From contig NC_066287.1 in the NCBI RefSeq assembly GCF_905404315.1, positions 5,952,001 to 6,016,000 on the forward strand: a stretch of DNA of 64,000 nt, in the 5' to 3' direction. Origin of the DNA: Leptidea sinapis (Eukaryota; Arthropoda; Insecta; Lepidoptera; Pieridae). Within the stretch, counting starts at the first letter, position 1, and each line of letters starts with the position of its first letter. The position numbers and the translations under genes are program-made. Under the pieces are notes generated by a model. It was not told where the DNA came from. It did not search any database and was given only the letters and a program-made list of their open reading frames with translations. This document shows positions 10,601-22,600 of the stretch, piece by piece.

Positions 10601-13600
10601 CGCATCTTACAATTTCACTTTCATCATTTTTTAGGATTAATACACAAATAAAATTTTAAAACTAAATTTTATGAACGATGCGGGACTCGAACCCACGACT
10701 TCTGGCGTTCCGTGCCAGTGCTCTGCCTAAGCTAACCGTTCGAGTCACGTATAGTTATAAAATCTTGTATGCTTTGTCCAACACTCAGGTTGTGACTGCA
10801 GGATCTACTTTACAGGTGATAACCTGCTCAACCCCAATATATGCATATTAGGAAATTGACTTGAGATGTCGCTCTTGTAAATCTAAACAATTTGTTATGT
10901 TTTTAAAGTGATAACCCTCACTTCTAGGATTGATACACAAATAAATTTTGAAAACAAAATTTTATGAACGATGCGGGACTCGAACCCACAACCTCCGGCG
11001 TTCCGTGCCAGAGTTCTGCCAACTGAGCTAACCGTTCGAGTGACGTATCGTTATAAATCTTGTACGCTTTGTCCAACTCTCTAGTTGTTTGTGGCTTCAT
11101 CTACAGGATTCTCTCTTGGATCTCGCACGGAACGGGTTCGAGTCCCGCATCGTTCATAAAATTTTGTCTTCAGTTTTATTTGTGTTCACAATATATGTTA
11201 TGCCTCAGACCTGAAAAAACGGGCGCTTTGTTCAAAGCATACAAGATTTTATCAACGATACGTCACTCGAACGGTTGTCTCAGTCGGAAACAGCGCTAGC
11301 ACGGACCGCGAAAGGTCGCGGGTCCGAGTCCCGCATCGCTCATAAAATTTTGTTTTCCGTTTTATTTGTGTAATAATATAATCCCAGAAGTGAGGGTTAT
11401 CACTTTATAACATAACAAATTGTATTTACTATGTATTTCGAATCGGTTGTACATTTTGACGTTAAATGAATAATTTTAAAATCCCAAATATTAATAATAA
11501 AATAAAATGTATTGAGTATTTCGTATAATGAAATTAAAATGTGCTTAAACAGATATGAATTGCATTTTTTTTGAACAGATCAATGGAGTTCTTATATTTG
11601 ACATGATAGAGTTCTAACATTACTCTCCGACTGCTCAAGAGTACAAATAATGCTAACCTCTGTATTACAATAAATTCGCCATTTACCAACATAGTTGTTA
11701 TACTGGCTTGGCTGAATGTTTTATACCATTCAGAATTTTTTCTGTCTGCAGCGCGTCGTAACTGGCCAAACTAACGGAGAGACTTCGATAAAATTTTATG
11801 AGTGGATATTCCCGATTGCATATTCCAAAGCTCAACATCAACTAGTTAGATCTACAGTGCGTACTTTGCTAGAAAATAAATGCACGCCCCTGTCTAGGCT
11901 ATACATCTACATCTACAAGGCGTCGTCTCTATAGGTATTCAAATTTCATGTCAAATGCTAAAAAAACACCGAATACCTGTGTTGTAAATCGCCAAAGCTT
12001 TTGAAGGCCATAAATTTGTGATACGGCTTTGGCGCCCAAGCATAAATCTCAATGGAGTCCTTTAAAGCAATCACGAGAAACTTGATTCGCTCGTACTTGA
12101 CGATTCGGAAGTGCACGGCACCTTGGAGTTCACCAACATTGATCCAACCGTTCCTTCGTTCCACTTGCTGCAACAGAAAAGATAACCAGTGACCAGGTGC
12201 ATTACAGAGACGCTGCACCTTGCATGTAGTACACACAGTAGTGTTCCTGTGGGAGGCTTCTTTGCACAGGAAGCCGGCTAGATTATGGGTACCACAACGG
12301 CGCCTATTTCTGCCGTGAAGCAGTAATGTGTAAGCATTACTGTGTTTCGGTCTGAAGGGCGCCGTAGCTAGTGAAATTACTGGGCAAATGAGGCTTAACA
12401 TCTTATGTCTCAAGGTGACGAGCGCAATTGTAGTGCCGCTCAGAGTTATTGGGTTTTTCAAGAATCCTGAGCGGCACTGAATCGTAGTAGGTAGGGCTTA
12501 TCATTACCGTCTGCTGAACGTCCTGCTCGTCTCGTCCCTTATTTTCATAAAGACTTGCTATAAATGTAAGCGATACGACAATAGCGATGAAATGGCGAGC
12601 TGTCAGTATGACATATTATTTATTTATTTATTGGAAAACAAACAGCTTAAGTTGTATACACATTGTAACACATAATTTATATTACACAAGCCAATAAAGT
12701 TTCCACTTAAACAAAATAGGAGTGAATATAATACAAAACATAACGATTTGATATACAATTAAACATAAAAAAAGCACACAAAAATACAAATGAAACAAAA
12801 TTTATCAAATTTATCGGTTGGACATATTTAAAGGATGTTTAAGATATTCTTTAATTATTTTAGTAAAAGTTCGATAGCTGCTATGAAAAATGTTTAAGTG
12901 ACTATAATTATTATTGTGAGTGTTGCATGCTCTTACAATAAAACAATTGCTAGTATAATTAGTTCTACGAACAGGGATAAAGAATGTATCTATAGAACGT
13001 GTATAATGTTTTCGACAGTTAAGTTTAATGTTATTTAAAATACGATTGGAATCAATTATGTAATATAATATATTAATATACCGTGAGGTAGTTTTAGGCT
13101 ATTGTGGGAAGAGGAAGCCAGACGGAGTTATTATACGATGACAACGAAAGAATGTCGATTTAAAATTACAATTAAATTTCCATTCATATTATAGAAAAAA
13201 CTGAGCTATTTTTATAAGTTGACCCTAAATTAGGTAGGTACAGTTTTACGTATAGAAGACAACCCTAATGTCGTCAGAAGAGGTAAGAGTCACGCGATAG
13301 AAAGAGATGCAAAGTGTAAGTGAATAAAAATGTAGGTTAATAGCACTGTGCGATCTGAATTACACCTTATTTATTGTATGGCCGCTAGAGTGCCTATTTC
13401 TTTCATTGATTTTGCGGAGCGAGACTTCTGTACTTGTACTATTACATATTCTTTGACTAAACTGAAATAATGACAGTGTTCGTAATAAAAAGTCACGCCC
13501 ACGTAGAAGAAAGATATAGTAGGTATATTACAAAAGCATTTTTTGATGACTCATTAAATCATTTAGACTCTATTGACCATGATTTTATTTGTCACATTTG

Positions 13601-16600
13601 TGAAATGCCACGTCGGAATTTATTTACCAATAAATTGAGAATAATGACAGGCATGATAGTGATGTCGCTAGTGGGGATCAAACCCAACTGGGCATATACC
13701 TACATATATAATAAGCCTAAAAATATTGAAGCGTTTTAACACTTACATCACTGAGTCCGTCGGTGCGTAAAATTTTGGATTTCAGCCAACTTAGATAGTA
13801 CACTCGCACTCGGTTCTTCTTTCCGGACACAGTCACCAGAATATTCTGTCCTTCTAACACTTCCATCTGCTGGAAGCGGCGTCTAGATATCAACTGATAC
13901 ACTTTGCCTTGACCGGAGCGATCGAGAAGCATCAGTCCATTCTCTGTGCCTATTAGTAAGTTGACTCCTGTAAAATGTATTGAATTCAATCTTAAAACAT
14001 CAACAAAATCATAGAGAACACTAATGGTATAAAATAACATATTTCGAGTATAATATATAGTTAAAACTCTAAGATAAATAACTACTAACTACACATTAAC
14101 AGTGCCACGATGTATCATATAATGTTAAACGCGCTTTGCAAACAGCTGCTGAAATCCGGCCGCCAATGAGGGAGACGAGTGAGGGAAAGTACCTTAAATA
14201 TCGAAGAGTTATTAGTTTTTGGCCATTCTTTCGATTGGCATCATAAAAGTAGGGCTGTTTTTTTTTACATTTCAGTCGGTTCGATTTCCAGACTAGGCAA
14301 GTAATTTTTAGAAAATCTTTGAATGCAGAAATAGTAACTTTTAAAAATAACATAAAGTCTTCTTTCAGTAAAATTACCTATCTTCGATATTTAAGGTACT
14401 TTCCCTTCATGTCCCATAACTTTGGGACACCTTGTATATAGGGTTCGAGTTCGAATCCCGTTAGGTGCAAGCATTTATATGATGAATATGGATGTTTGTT
14501 TCCGAGTCATTGATGTTTATATGAATTTATGTATGTTTAAGTAAGTATATTGTATTAAATATATCGTTGTCTTGCAACCCATAACACAGGCTATATGCCT
14601 CATTTGGGGCAAGATAATTTGTGTAAAAAGTGTACCAATATATTATTAGAGTTTCAATGTATGTAAGCGGGTACCTACCCCAGAGAGCCGCGCACAGGAT
14701 CTCCGAGTTGAAACGCTTCTTGTACTTGCGTATCTCGGGCGTGTCGGAGGAGAGATCGTGGCCCGTGGGCGTGACGTTCACGTTCACGTGACTCTCGCGG
14801 CGGGACGCGTTGCCCGAGCCGCCGGTGCCACCCGTGCTGCCCGTGGAGCCCGCGCCGAACCCGAAGGTCAGGAACGAGCGCTGCTTCTGTTGCAGAGGGA
14901 GGAACTGTTGCTGCGACCCCACCGACGAGTTGGAGGGGGAGTGCTGCAGGGGGTGGGGGGAGGCGGCGCCCGCGATGAACGACTTGGACGGGGTGGACTG
15001 GGCGGACGACGGGTGGGGGTGGTGGTGGGGCGCATGGCCACCGCCCGCTATTGCTTGCCTGTACTGTGAAGAGGAAAGACACAAATTAGCTGATGGCTTT
15101 TGTTGGCTAAAACAAAAATGACTAACAGCCTTCTAGAACCTTAAACCTGCACACATATTTTAAGACTCTAATCATTAGTTAATATACATATGGTATGTTT
15201 TTTAAAGGGCAGTTTCTTGCGCCGTTTCATTTCTTCTAGAGCACGATTGGTTCCCATATCGGTGACAGTAGTAATTTACATCAACTAACATGAACAAAAT
15301 TGTAAAAGAATCAACTCTGAGAAATATCTTTTGTATTATTTAATACAAACCAAAATGCTTAAGGCGTACCATATTAAGATTTGAACGATCTCTTACTACT
15401 CTACATATCCCCCTTATTTTGTAAACTAGTGCTGTATATTGCTTTTCGTCAAATAATCGAGTAGGGAAGACAAGTAATGAGCTGAAGACAATCTTCTTTG
15501 GGTAATAATCGACCGTCATGATATAATAATTGACTGTTACCATCTCTTTGTCCCATATTTGTTTAATTATTAATTTATATTCGGTACTTTCCCGTTAAAT
15601 TCTAGTTAAAATATAATATAATGTTAGTCCTTCTCCCTTATATTAGTCACCATAACAATCATGATTGGAAAATTATTTGCTTGATTTACATCACAATGTT
15701 AAGTACAACTCCAGGTATGTCTCACAATTATTAAAATATGCATGTAATTAACAGATTTATAAGCAGGCAATGGTTTGTTTATTTAGGTTGTGTCACGAAA
15801 CATGAATTATTGTAGTAATGAGAGTGCAACGATTAAGTTCCTTGTACGGCATATGTCTTTGTATGTATTACACTGTTTTCAATTTATGATGTTTAAAGAT
15901 CATGATTTCTGTTTAAGGTAATACAAATACTAATTTAGTACCAAATGTATCCATTTTATATCATTTAAAAGGTGCACAATGCAAAAGGCTAACTATATTA
16001 TGCTCAGGTTGGTTGGTTGGTAGGAAGTTTGGAATTTGTGGTTCATTCAAAGCCTTTCTGAGATCTATGCTGGATAAAAAAACTGTAGAGATTTGGTTGC
16101 GGTAATTCTGGTCGCCAATTGGGTTGATGAACTATATTTAAAAAAGTTTTATTTTATTATATATACTAGTCTGGCCACAAATTTTGTTGCAACTTAAAAA
16201 TCTTCTTTGTGTACTCATATATTCAATGGAACACGTAATTATGTTAAAAACCCCGTATGTTTTTTATAAAAAAATCCTACAATTTGTTTTTTTTTTAAAT
16301 AATACTAAATTACAATAAGAATAGGATATTAAAGAAAACAATTGTTGCAGAGACTGATTTTGAAGACAGAAGCATAATGTTGTATTATAATGAAACAATG
16401 AAAATATCACCAGAAATTAAAATATTTCTCTAGGACTCTCACGAATCAATCAACAAGACCTCTCAGCTCTCAGTATCTCCTATTGGTCGATATGAAGCTC
16501 TTCAGAAATGTGAAAACAGGCTAACTTTAACATGAAAACAGTGTTTGAAATACAGATTCCACGACAGACAAAATAAAGGCTTTTATGAACGACAAAAAGG

Positions 16601-19600
16601 GTCCACTACAATATTTATTATTAAAATGTGAATGTTTTATTTAAGATTACTTCAACAAGACTCATGGCCAGAATAAATAATTCTAGGGTATAAATCAATT
16701 CCCAATATTATACAAAGATCTGCATTACAGTACTGGTATCGTGTTACATAGCAATTAACTATGACAAAACCTACATAATATAGCGGTCAAGCTGCTGCTA
16801 AACCTTCCCGATAATACATACTATATCTATATATGTATATACTCTAATGAAGAAGCCAAGATAATTTCGGTCAATAACCCATATCCGTATGGATCGCATA
16901 CAAATATACAGTGCTCCCAAATTAATAATGCGCATACAGATCTTCGCTAATGGGCGTATTCCCGGAAACACCCGAATCATTCAATCGTAAGAGCCCTAAA
17001 CAATGCACTTGCATTTTGCACCTTGTGCGAAAGAAATAGGAGTCAAATCATGTGTTCACAATACGAAAACAAATCAGCCGGTCAGTCAGTCGTCTTTAAG
17101 TATTGGTGCCGACTGCACGTGTTCAGTCTATGTGGAATTATATAGAGCTCCTATTACACACCCCTCTTGTTATTATTATCTTAATAATCTATCTTATAAT
17201 ATATAAATCTCTTATAATAATAAATATCTATCGTAAATATCTTAATAATATATAAATCTCGTGTCACGATGTTTGTCCTCAATGGACTCCTAAACCATTG
17301 AACGGATTTTAATGGGGATTACTTCATGGAGTGCAGTTTGGTCCAACTTGAGAGATAGGATAGTTTTTATTTCGTTTTGAGACCCATAAGTATTTTTAAT
17401 TCCAATATTTGTTTTGTATGGACATATTTTCTATGAGGGAATTTAGTGACGAACGGTTTGACAGTTCCGCTATGAGACAATTTTATTATAGCAAGAGGGA
17501 GCATTTTTTACGAAATAATTCTTGATGTTTTGAAATATTATTGGCAAATTCCTATCAAACAGTATTTTTTTTATTATCTACAGAACAACGTCTGTCGGGG
17601 CAGCTAGTTGTAATATAATTCTACAAAATTATGCAAAAGTAATGCATTTTACCACTCTATATAGATATCGTCTCCCGACGGTCGGGAAATACGACCGTTG
17701 CCGAAAATTGGCGAAGATCTGTATGCGCATTATTAATTTGGGAGCACTGTAAATCATTATGCATGAATAGTGTTATTGTCGAAATTACATTCGCTTTGTG
17801 AGCGGAAAAGCTAACTCATGAAAGTTGACAGTGTATACATGTAAGCGTATCTAGGTATGCATATACAGAACTGAGAAGAGATGAGAGTATACAACATTCT
17901 AGATGCTTTATGAGGCATGTCTCGTGTCGATACTGTTGATACTTACGGAGTGTCGAAGGGGGCTGCACACGGGTCGCGGACCTCGTCTCCGGGGCGTGTT
18001 TGCATGATTGACAACCATTATCACATTAATAATTATATTCTAAAAGCATTGCGCCGCAAACCTTACATAACTAGGGCCCCGGACACGTTTAAAGTTAACA
18101 CACAACAAAATGTTATATGAGTTGAATTGTTGGAAGCCCCGTAATGGTAGAATGAGTTTACGTATATTTGATCCACAATAAGCATTGTTCGCATGAAATG
18201 AGTATACTGGCAAATTACTTAAATACATATATTATTGTCTCCAAATTGTTGCTTGGCGCATATGATAATAAATTCAAAAGCAAAACACATCGGGATAGCA
18301 AATCGGGCGCGCTTACCTCTTCGCTGGTAGACTTGTCGTGGCGCGGGGGTGTCGTAGGCTGACCTGCTTGACTCAGAAGGTCGGGGAGCACTGAGCTGGT
18401 GCGCGAACCGCTGCCTTCATTCGCACCACTCGCCCGACCCTATTATATATTATCACATTGTAATATGAGCAAACGGCCAAACATTAGCAATACCTGCAAA
18501 ATACTCATTAAATATTAACAGGTGCTATAAAATATTATGTCCTATTTAAAACTAACAAATTTGAATTGGTAACACAAAATGTATATGTTTAGAGCATTTA
18601 TGAAAACTAATTCATTATTTAATTAAGTAATTTAATGACTCGAATAACAATATTTAAACAGGTTCTGTTATATTAAATTTAGTTACAAAGTGCATTAATA
18701 TTTTAATAGTACAATCGTTGCATCAGTAGCAAAATAGCGAAACAATCACAAACAAACTAGCAAACTCATGCAGGTGAACACACATTCACAAATCGGATGG
18801 TTTTAATATTGTTTCCAGCTTCTATGAGATTTGATTATGCGATCATTCCCAAGTATTTGTTAAGTGTCGTGTTTAATGGCACAAACATCTCAATTTCATC
18901 ACAACATGGTAAATCGAATGTCTCGGCAGGAAGTCGGTATTTGCGCACAGTTGGTACAAAATATTAGTTAAATGAGTGCTGGGTTAGTTAAACAGTGGTT
19001 AGGTTAATGAGCTACTCGACTAATATTTACAGAGAAAATGTCTAAGTACATCACAAATCGGGGCACCACTAGTTGGTGGCCTGGTCTACATTAGCATACG
19101 GGTGCTATGAAACATTAAAAATATACTTTACATATCACGCCAAAATATAAGACATATGAGCAATTACTGTACTGTAAATAAATGTAATATACTGCATTTG
19201 AATAATAAAATATGAAAGTTAACTGTCCTATGAGAGAGCATTCCCCACATGTACCTTAACCAGTCCCGTAGCTACAAAGTTAAAACATAGCAGAAGATAG
19301 CATAACACTTTACTAATGTTAGTAAATTATTCCATTGTTAAAAAATTAATATAGCCCTCATACCAAACGTAAATACAAAATATTAATCAAATTATCCCGA
19401 GCAGTGAGCAATTACCTTGTCCTGTGCGTTTACCGCTTCCTGCCCACAACTCGACAGAACATCCGTGTGCCGATTTATATTCCTGCGAAATACTATATCG
19501 GATTCGGTCTTTTCCCTCCTGGGTCTCATTAAATTGCTATTGTCAGACGCGTTATATAGATTCGCTTTATTTTCTTGCGTGTTGGCAGTTAGATCCAGAG

Positions 19601-22600
19601 TCCCCGACCTCTCAAACGATGCGCTAGTGGTAAAGCAAATACTTGTAGGAGAGTCACTGTTAACGCTACTCTGTCGACTTGTACAATTGTTTTCACTGTC
19701 CTGCCTTATCAATTCTGCGACAGTTTTCAGCGCATCAATTGGATTATTCGTGGAATTACTTTTGTCTGACCTCTTATCTTTTTGGGAAAATTTTAAACTA
19801 TCATTCATTTTGATGAAATCAGTTAAAATAGGCTCTCCCGCGGTCTGGGGTTTACTGTTGTGTTTTCGGGAATGATTGAAAATTCCACTAGAACGAAGTT
19901 GCTTATTTACACCGACTGCGGGTGTTTCGTGTTTGGGAATGTAAATTGCAGAATGTCGAGTACTAGATAGAGGGAAAAAATCGGTATTCTCTCTTCTGAA
20001 CCCTCTAAAGAATCTGTTTGGCGAACTTTGTTCTGAATCCTGTTCGCGTTTGTATTTAAGTATGTCGGATAGTTTCTCTTGGGTAGACTTTTCTGTTTTT
20101 TGAAAGAGCTGTTTATGTCGGGAGGGCGGTGTAGCGATCACTTTGTACTTGACCCACGCATCGTCCATATCAACTCTGGATTGACGTTGGAGTTGCGCCT
20201 TCTTTTGGCCATTCTCTTTGGTAGCATCCTTTTTCTCTTCTTTGGCAGCAGAATTTTTGTTTGGAAAAAATCTGGCAAAGTCCCAGTCTTTTAACAGCAC
20301 CGCTTCGTCGACGTCCGATTGTCTTTTATCGTTTTCGGTATTCTCCCTCTGATGTGTCCGAAACATGTTTAGTATAAAAATAAGATTAAATATAAATAAA
20401 TTACAGCTCACTACTATCTTATTTTGGCGTGAAATTTTGTTAAATCATATCAAACATTAACCCCACCATATAATTTTCAACACAGAAAAGTAGTAGTGAA
20501 ATGACCACAGTTACATTAAAATGCTATGCACACGATAACAACACAAATGAGAGGTAGGTTGATAAGATCATTATTTCTATGGAGAATAAAGGAACAAAAT
20601 GATAAAGTGAATGAATCAATTAATGTAATAATTATGTCACACACAGAATTACAAAGAGGATAGAAGCTCAAATAATGAAACGTGAATTTGATTTCTCCTG
20701 TTTATTCACACACCGATTACTTACTTGCTTAGATTTAATTTGAGCTAATGCTGGTACTATGGGTATTTAGAAAAATGGCCAAACTGTATTGACACGCATT
20801 ACAGAGGCAGTTTTGCACTGTTCTCAAGTTCTTTGCAAAAGCTACTTGGATCGCATGCTTTTGGAGCTAAGCAGTGAGCGTGTTCTATACTCTAATCTGT
20901 CATTGTTCCGTAGAGCGTTCACTTAATTCGTGCATTATCGCACTAGACGCCACTAACAAAAATATACCACTCCTCCTCTATATCGCGAACAACTTTAATT
21001 GTAAATAATTTATTTTTCACGTTTATTTGAACTTCTATTGAAGCTCCATTGTGCAAGTGTACACTAACAGTCGAACGAGATATTAATAAGTTTTAATATA
21101 AAATAACGTCAAAATAAATACCCATTAAAGCCCAACGTCTATTGTAGCTAAGAACACAGATGCATATTACGTAAAACTTGTAACGTCCATGTTTTGCGTC
21201 GTGACTTTAAAAGACCATTAACGATGCAATAATTTTTAAAAATTGAATTTTTATATTTTAAAATTATGACTTTTTATATTAGAGGTGGCAAACGTTCAAG
21301 GGACTCTAACATCACAAGATTTGCGTTGCCAGCCTTTGAAATGGGAGTATGCTACTAACTTGAAGGTCCCTAAGTCGTTCCGGTTCGGGGATTTAGCAGT
21401 TTCAAGTGTATACTCTCTCGCACGAAATAACAACGTTATAACTTATTGCAAAAAAAAAAAAATTTGCAGATAAAGTACACTTGCACAAGGTCACAATTAA
21501 GCGCGGACAAAACCAAAAACGGATTACTTATAACTCGAATAACTATAAATGTTTGTAGATTGTATTTCATATAATACATAGGAAACAGCTTATCGACTGG
21601 TAAATAGTTGTATTGACAATACCAGTGCTGCTATGATCAAATTTGATTTAACTTTATAATGCGACTCAAGGGTGGATAAGCGAAATAAAATTGTAATAAC
21701 GATATCTTTGGACTCAGCCGATTTGACGAAACCTCCGGAAAAAAGCGTGATATATGTATTTCCAGTGCATGACCATTGCATCTGTGTGAAAAGCTAGATT
21801 ACATCCGCTTTAAGGTTTTTAAAATAAATCGTGGATACATCTCTGCTATGTAAAAGTTTTATTTTTTTATCACAGAAATCACGATAAAATAAATAATTAA
21901 AATAATAAAAAATTACAATTTAATTACTTCAACATCGTGTTTTGTTACAGGCGGTTGTGATGTATCCCTCCCTTGGGTGCCAAGTTACCGCTACTTATCT
22001 TCTACCCGTGCGCGATATGTTACGACCTGTAGAGCTATTCTCGTAAAAAAAAAAACGAGAATAGGATCGAAGCGACCTTGTGTCAAAAAGTTAAATTACG
22101 TATTCTTTTGTAACACAAATTGACGGTTCAGTTCCGATTGTGATGAAGTTACGTTCCGATTTAGGGAAATCGTATGATGCGTATTCTATTTTTTTTTCTT
22201 TATGAAAATAAGGGACAAGACGAGCAGGACGTTCAGCTGATGGTAATTGATACGCCCTTCCCATTACAATGCAGTGCCGCTCAGGATTCTTGAAACCCCC
22301 AAAAATTCTGAGCGGCACTACAACTGCGCTCGTCACCTTGAGACAAGATGTTAAGTCTCATTTGCCCAGTAATTTCACTAGCTACGGCGCCCTTCAGACC
22401 GAAACACAGTAATGCTTACACATTACTGCTTCACGGCAGAAATAGGCGCCGTTGTGGTACCCATAATCTAGCCGGCATCCTGTGCAAAGGAGCCTCCCAC
22501 TGGTAACAAGATCGAACTTCAGTTGTTTGGAGATGTGTTTGTGCAAAATTTTGACGTTTGTCTGAGATGACAACTTAAAACTTATCTAATACAGCATAGA

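Larger units (their letters stand above)
7657..15063 (-). other. msn: msn exons 17-22: GC-rich linker and CNH domain
   Basis: Exon 17 (15063-14679) is GC-rich and encodes a His/Gly/Ser stretch, then the conserved DLSSDTPEIRKYKKRFNSEI and LCAALW. Exons 18-22 give the citron-homology domain: VNLLIGTENGLMLLDRSGQG, VYYLSWLKSKILRTDG, GWINVGELQGAVHFRIVKYE, YAWAPKPYHKFMAFKSFGDL, LKVIYGSADGFHAVDLD, CYDNEGVYVNTYGR, MGWGNKAIEIRSVESGHLDG and LKFLCERNDKVFFSS. The protein ends in GMANW. The CNH domain of this family binds small GTPases such as Rap. Codon phases match at every junction. Confidence 0.93.

Noticed and set aside
10966..11341. Cluster of tRNA genes
   Set aside because: The units share identical flanks and inverted arms, have altered anticodon loops, and match a dispersed repeat family; they are repeat copies.
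14758..15121. Two long plus-strand open frames opposite msn exon 17
   Set aside because: They are antisense shadows of the GC-rich exon 17; splice borders and the conserved protein are on the minus strand.
22035..22064. 10-bp perfect stem with A-rich loop, terminator-like
   Set aside because: The window is eukaryotic nuclear DNA; a rho-independent terminator has no meaning here, and no other copy was seen.
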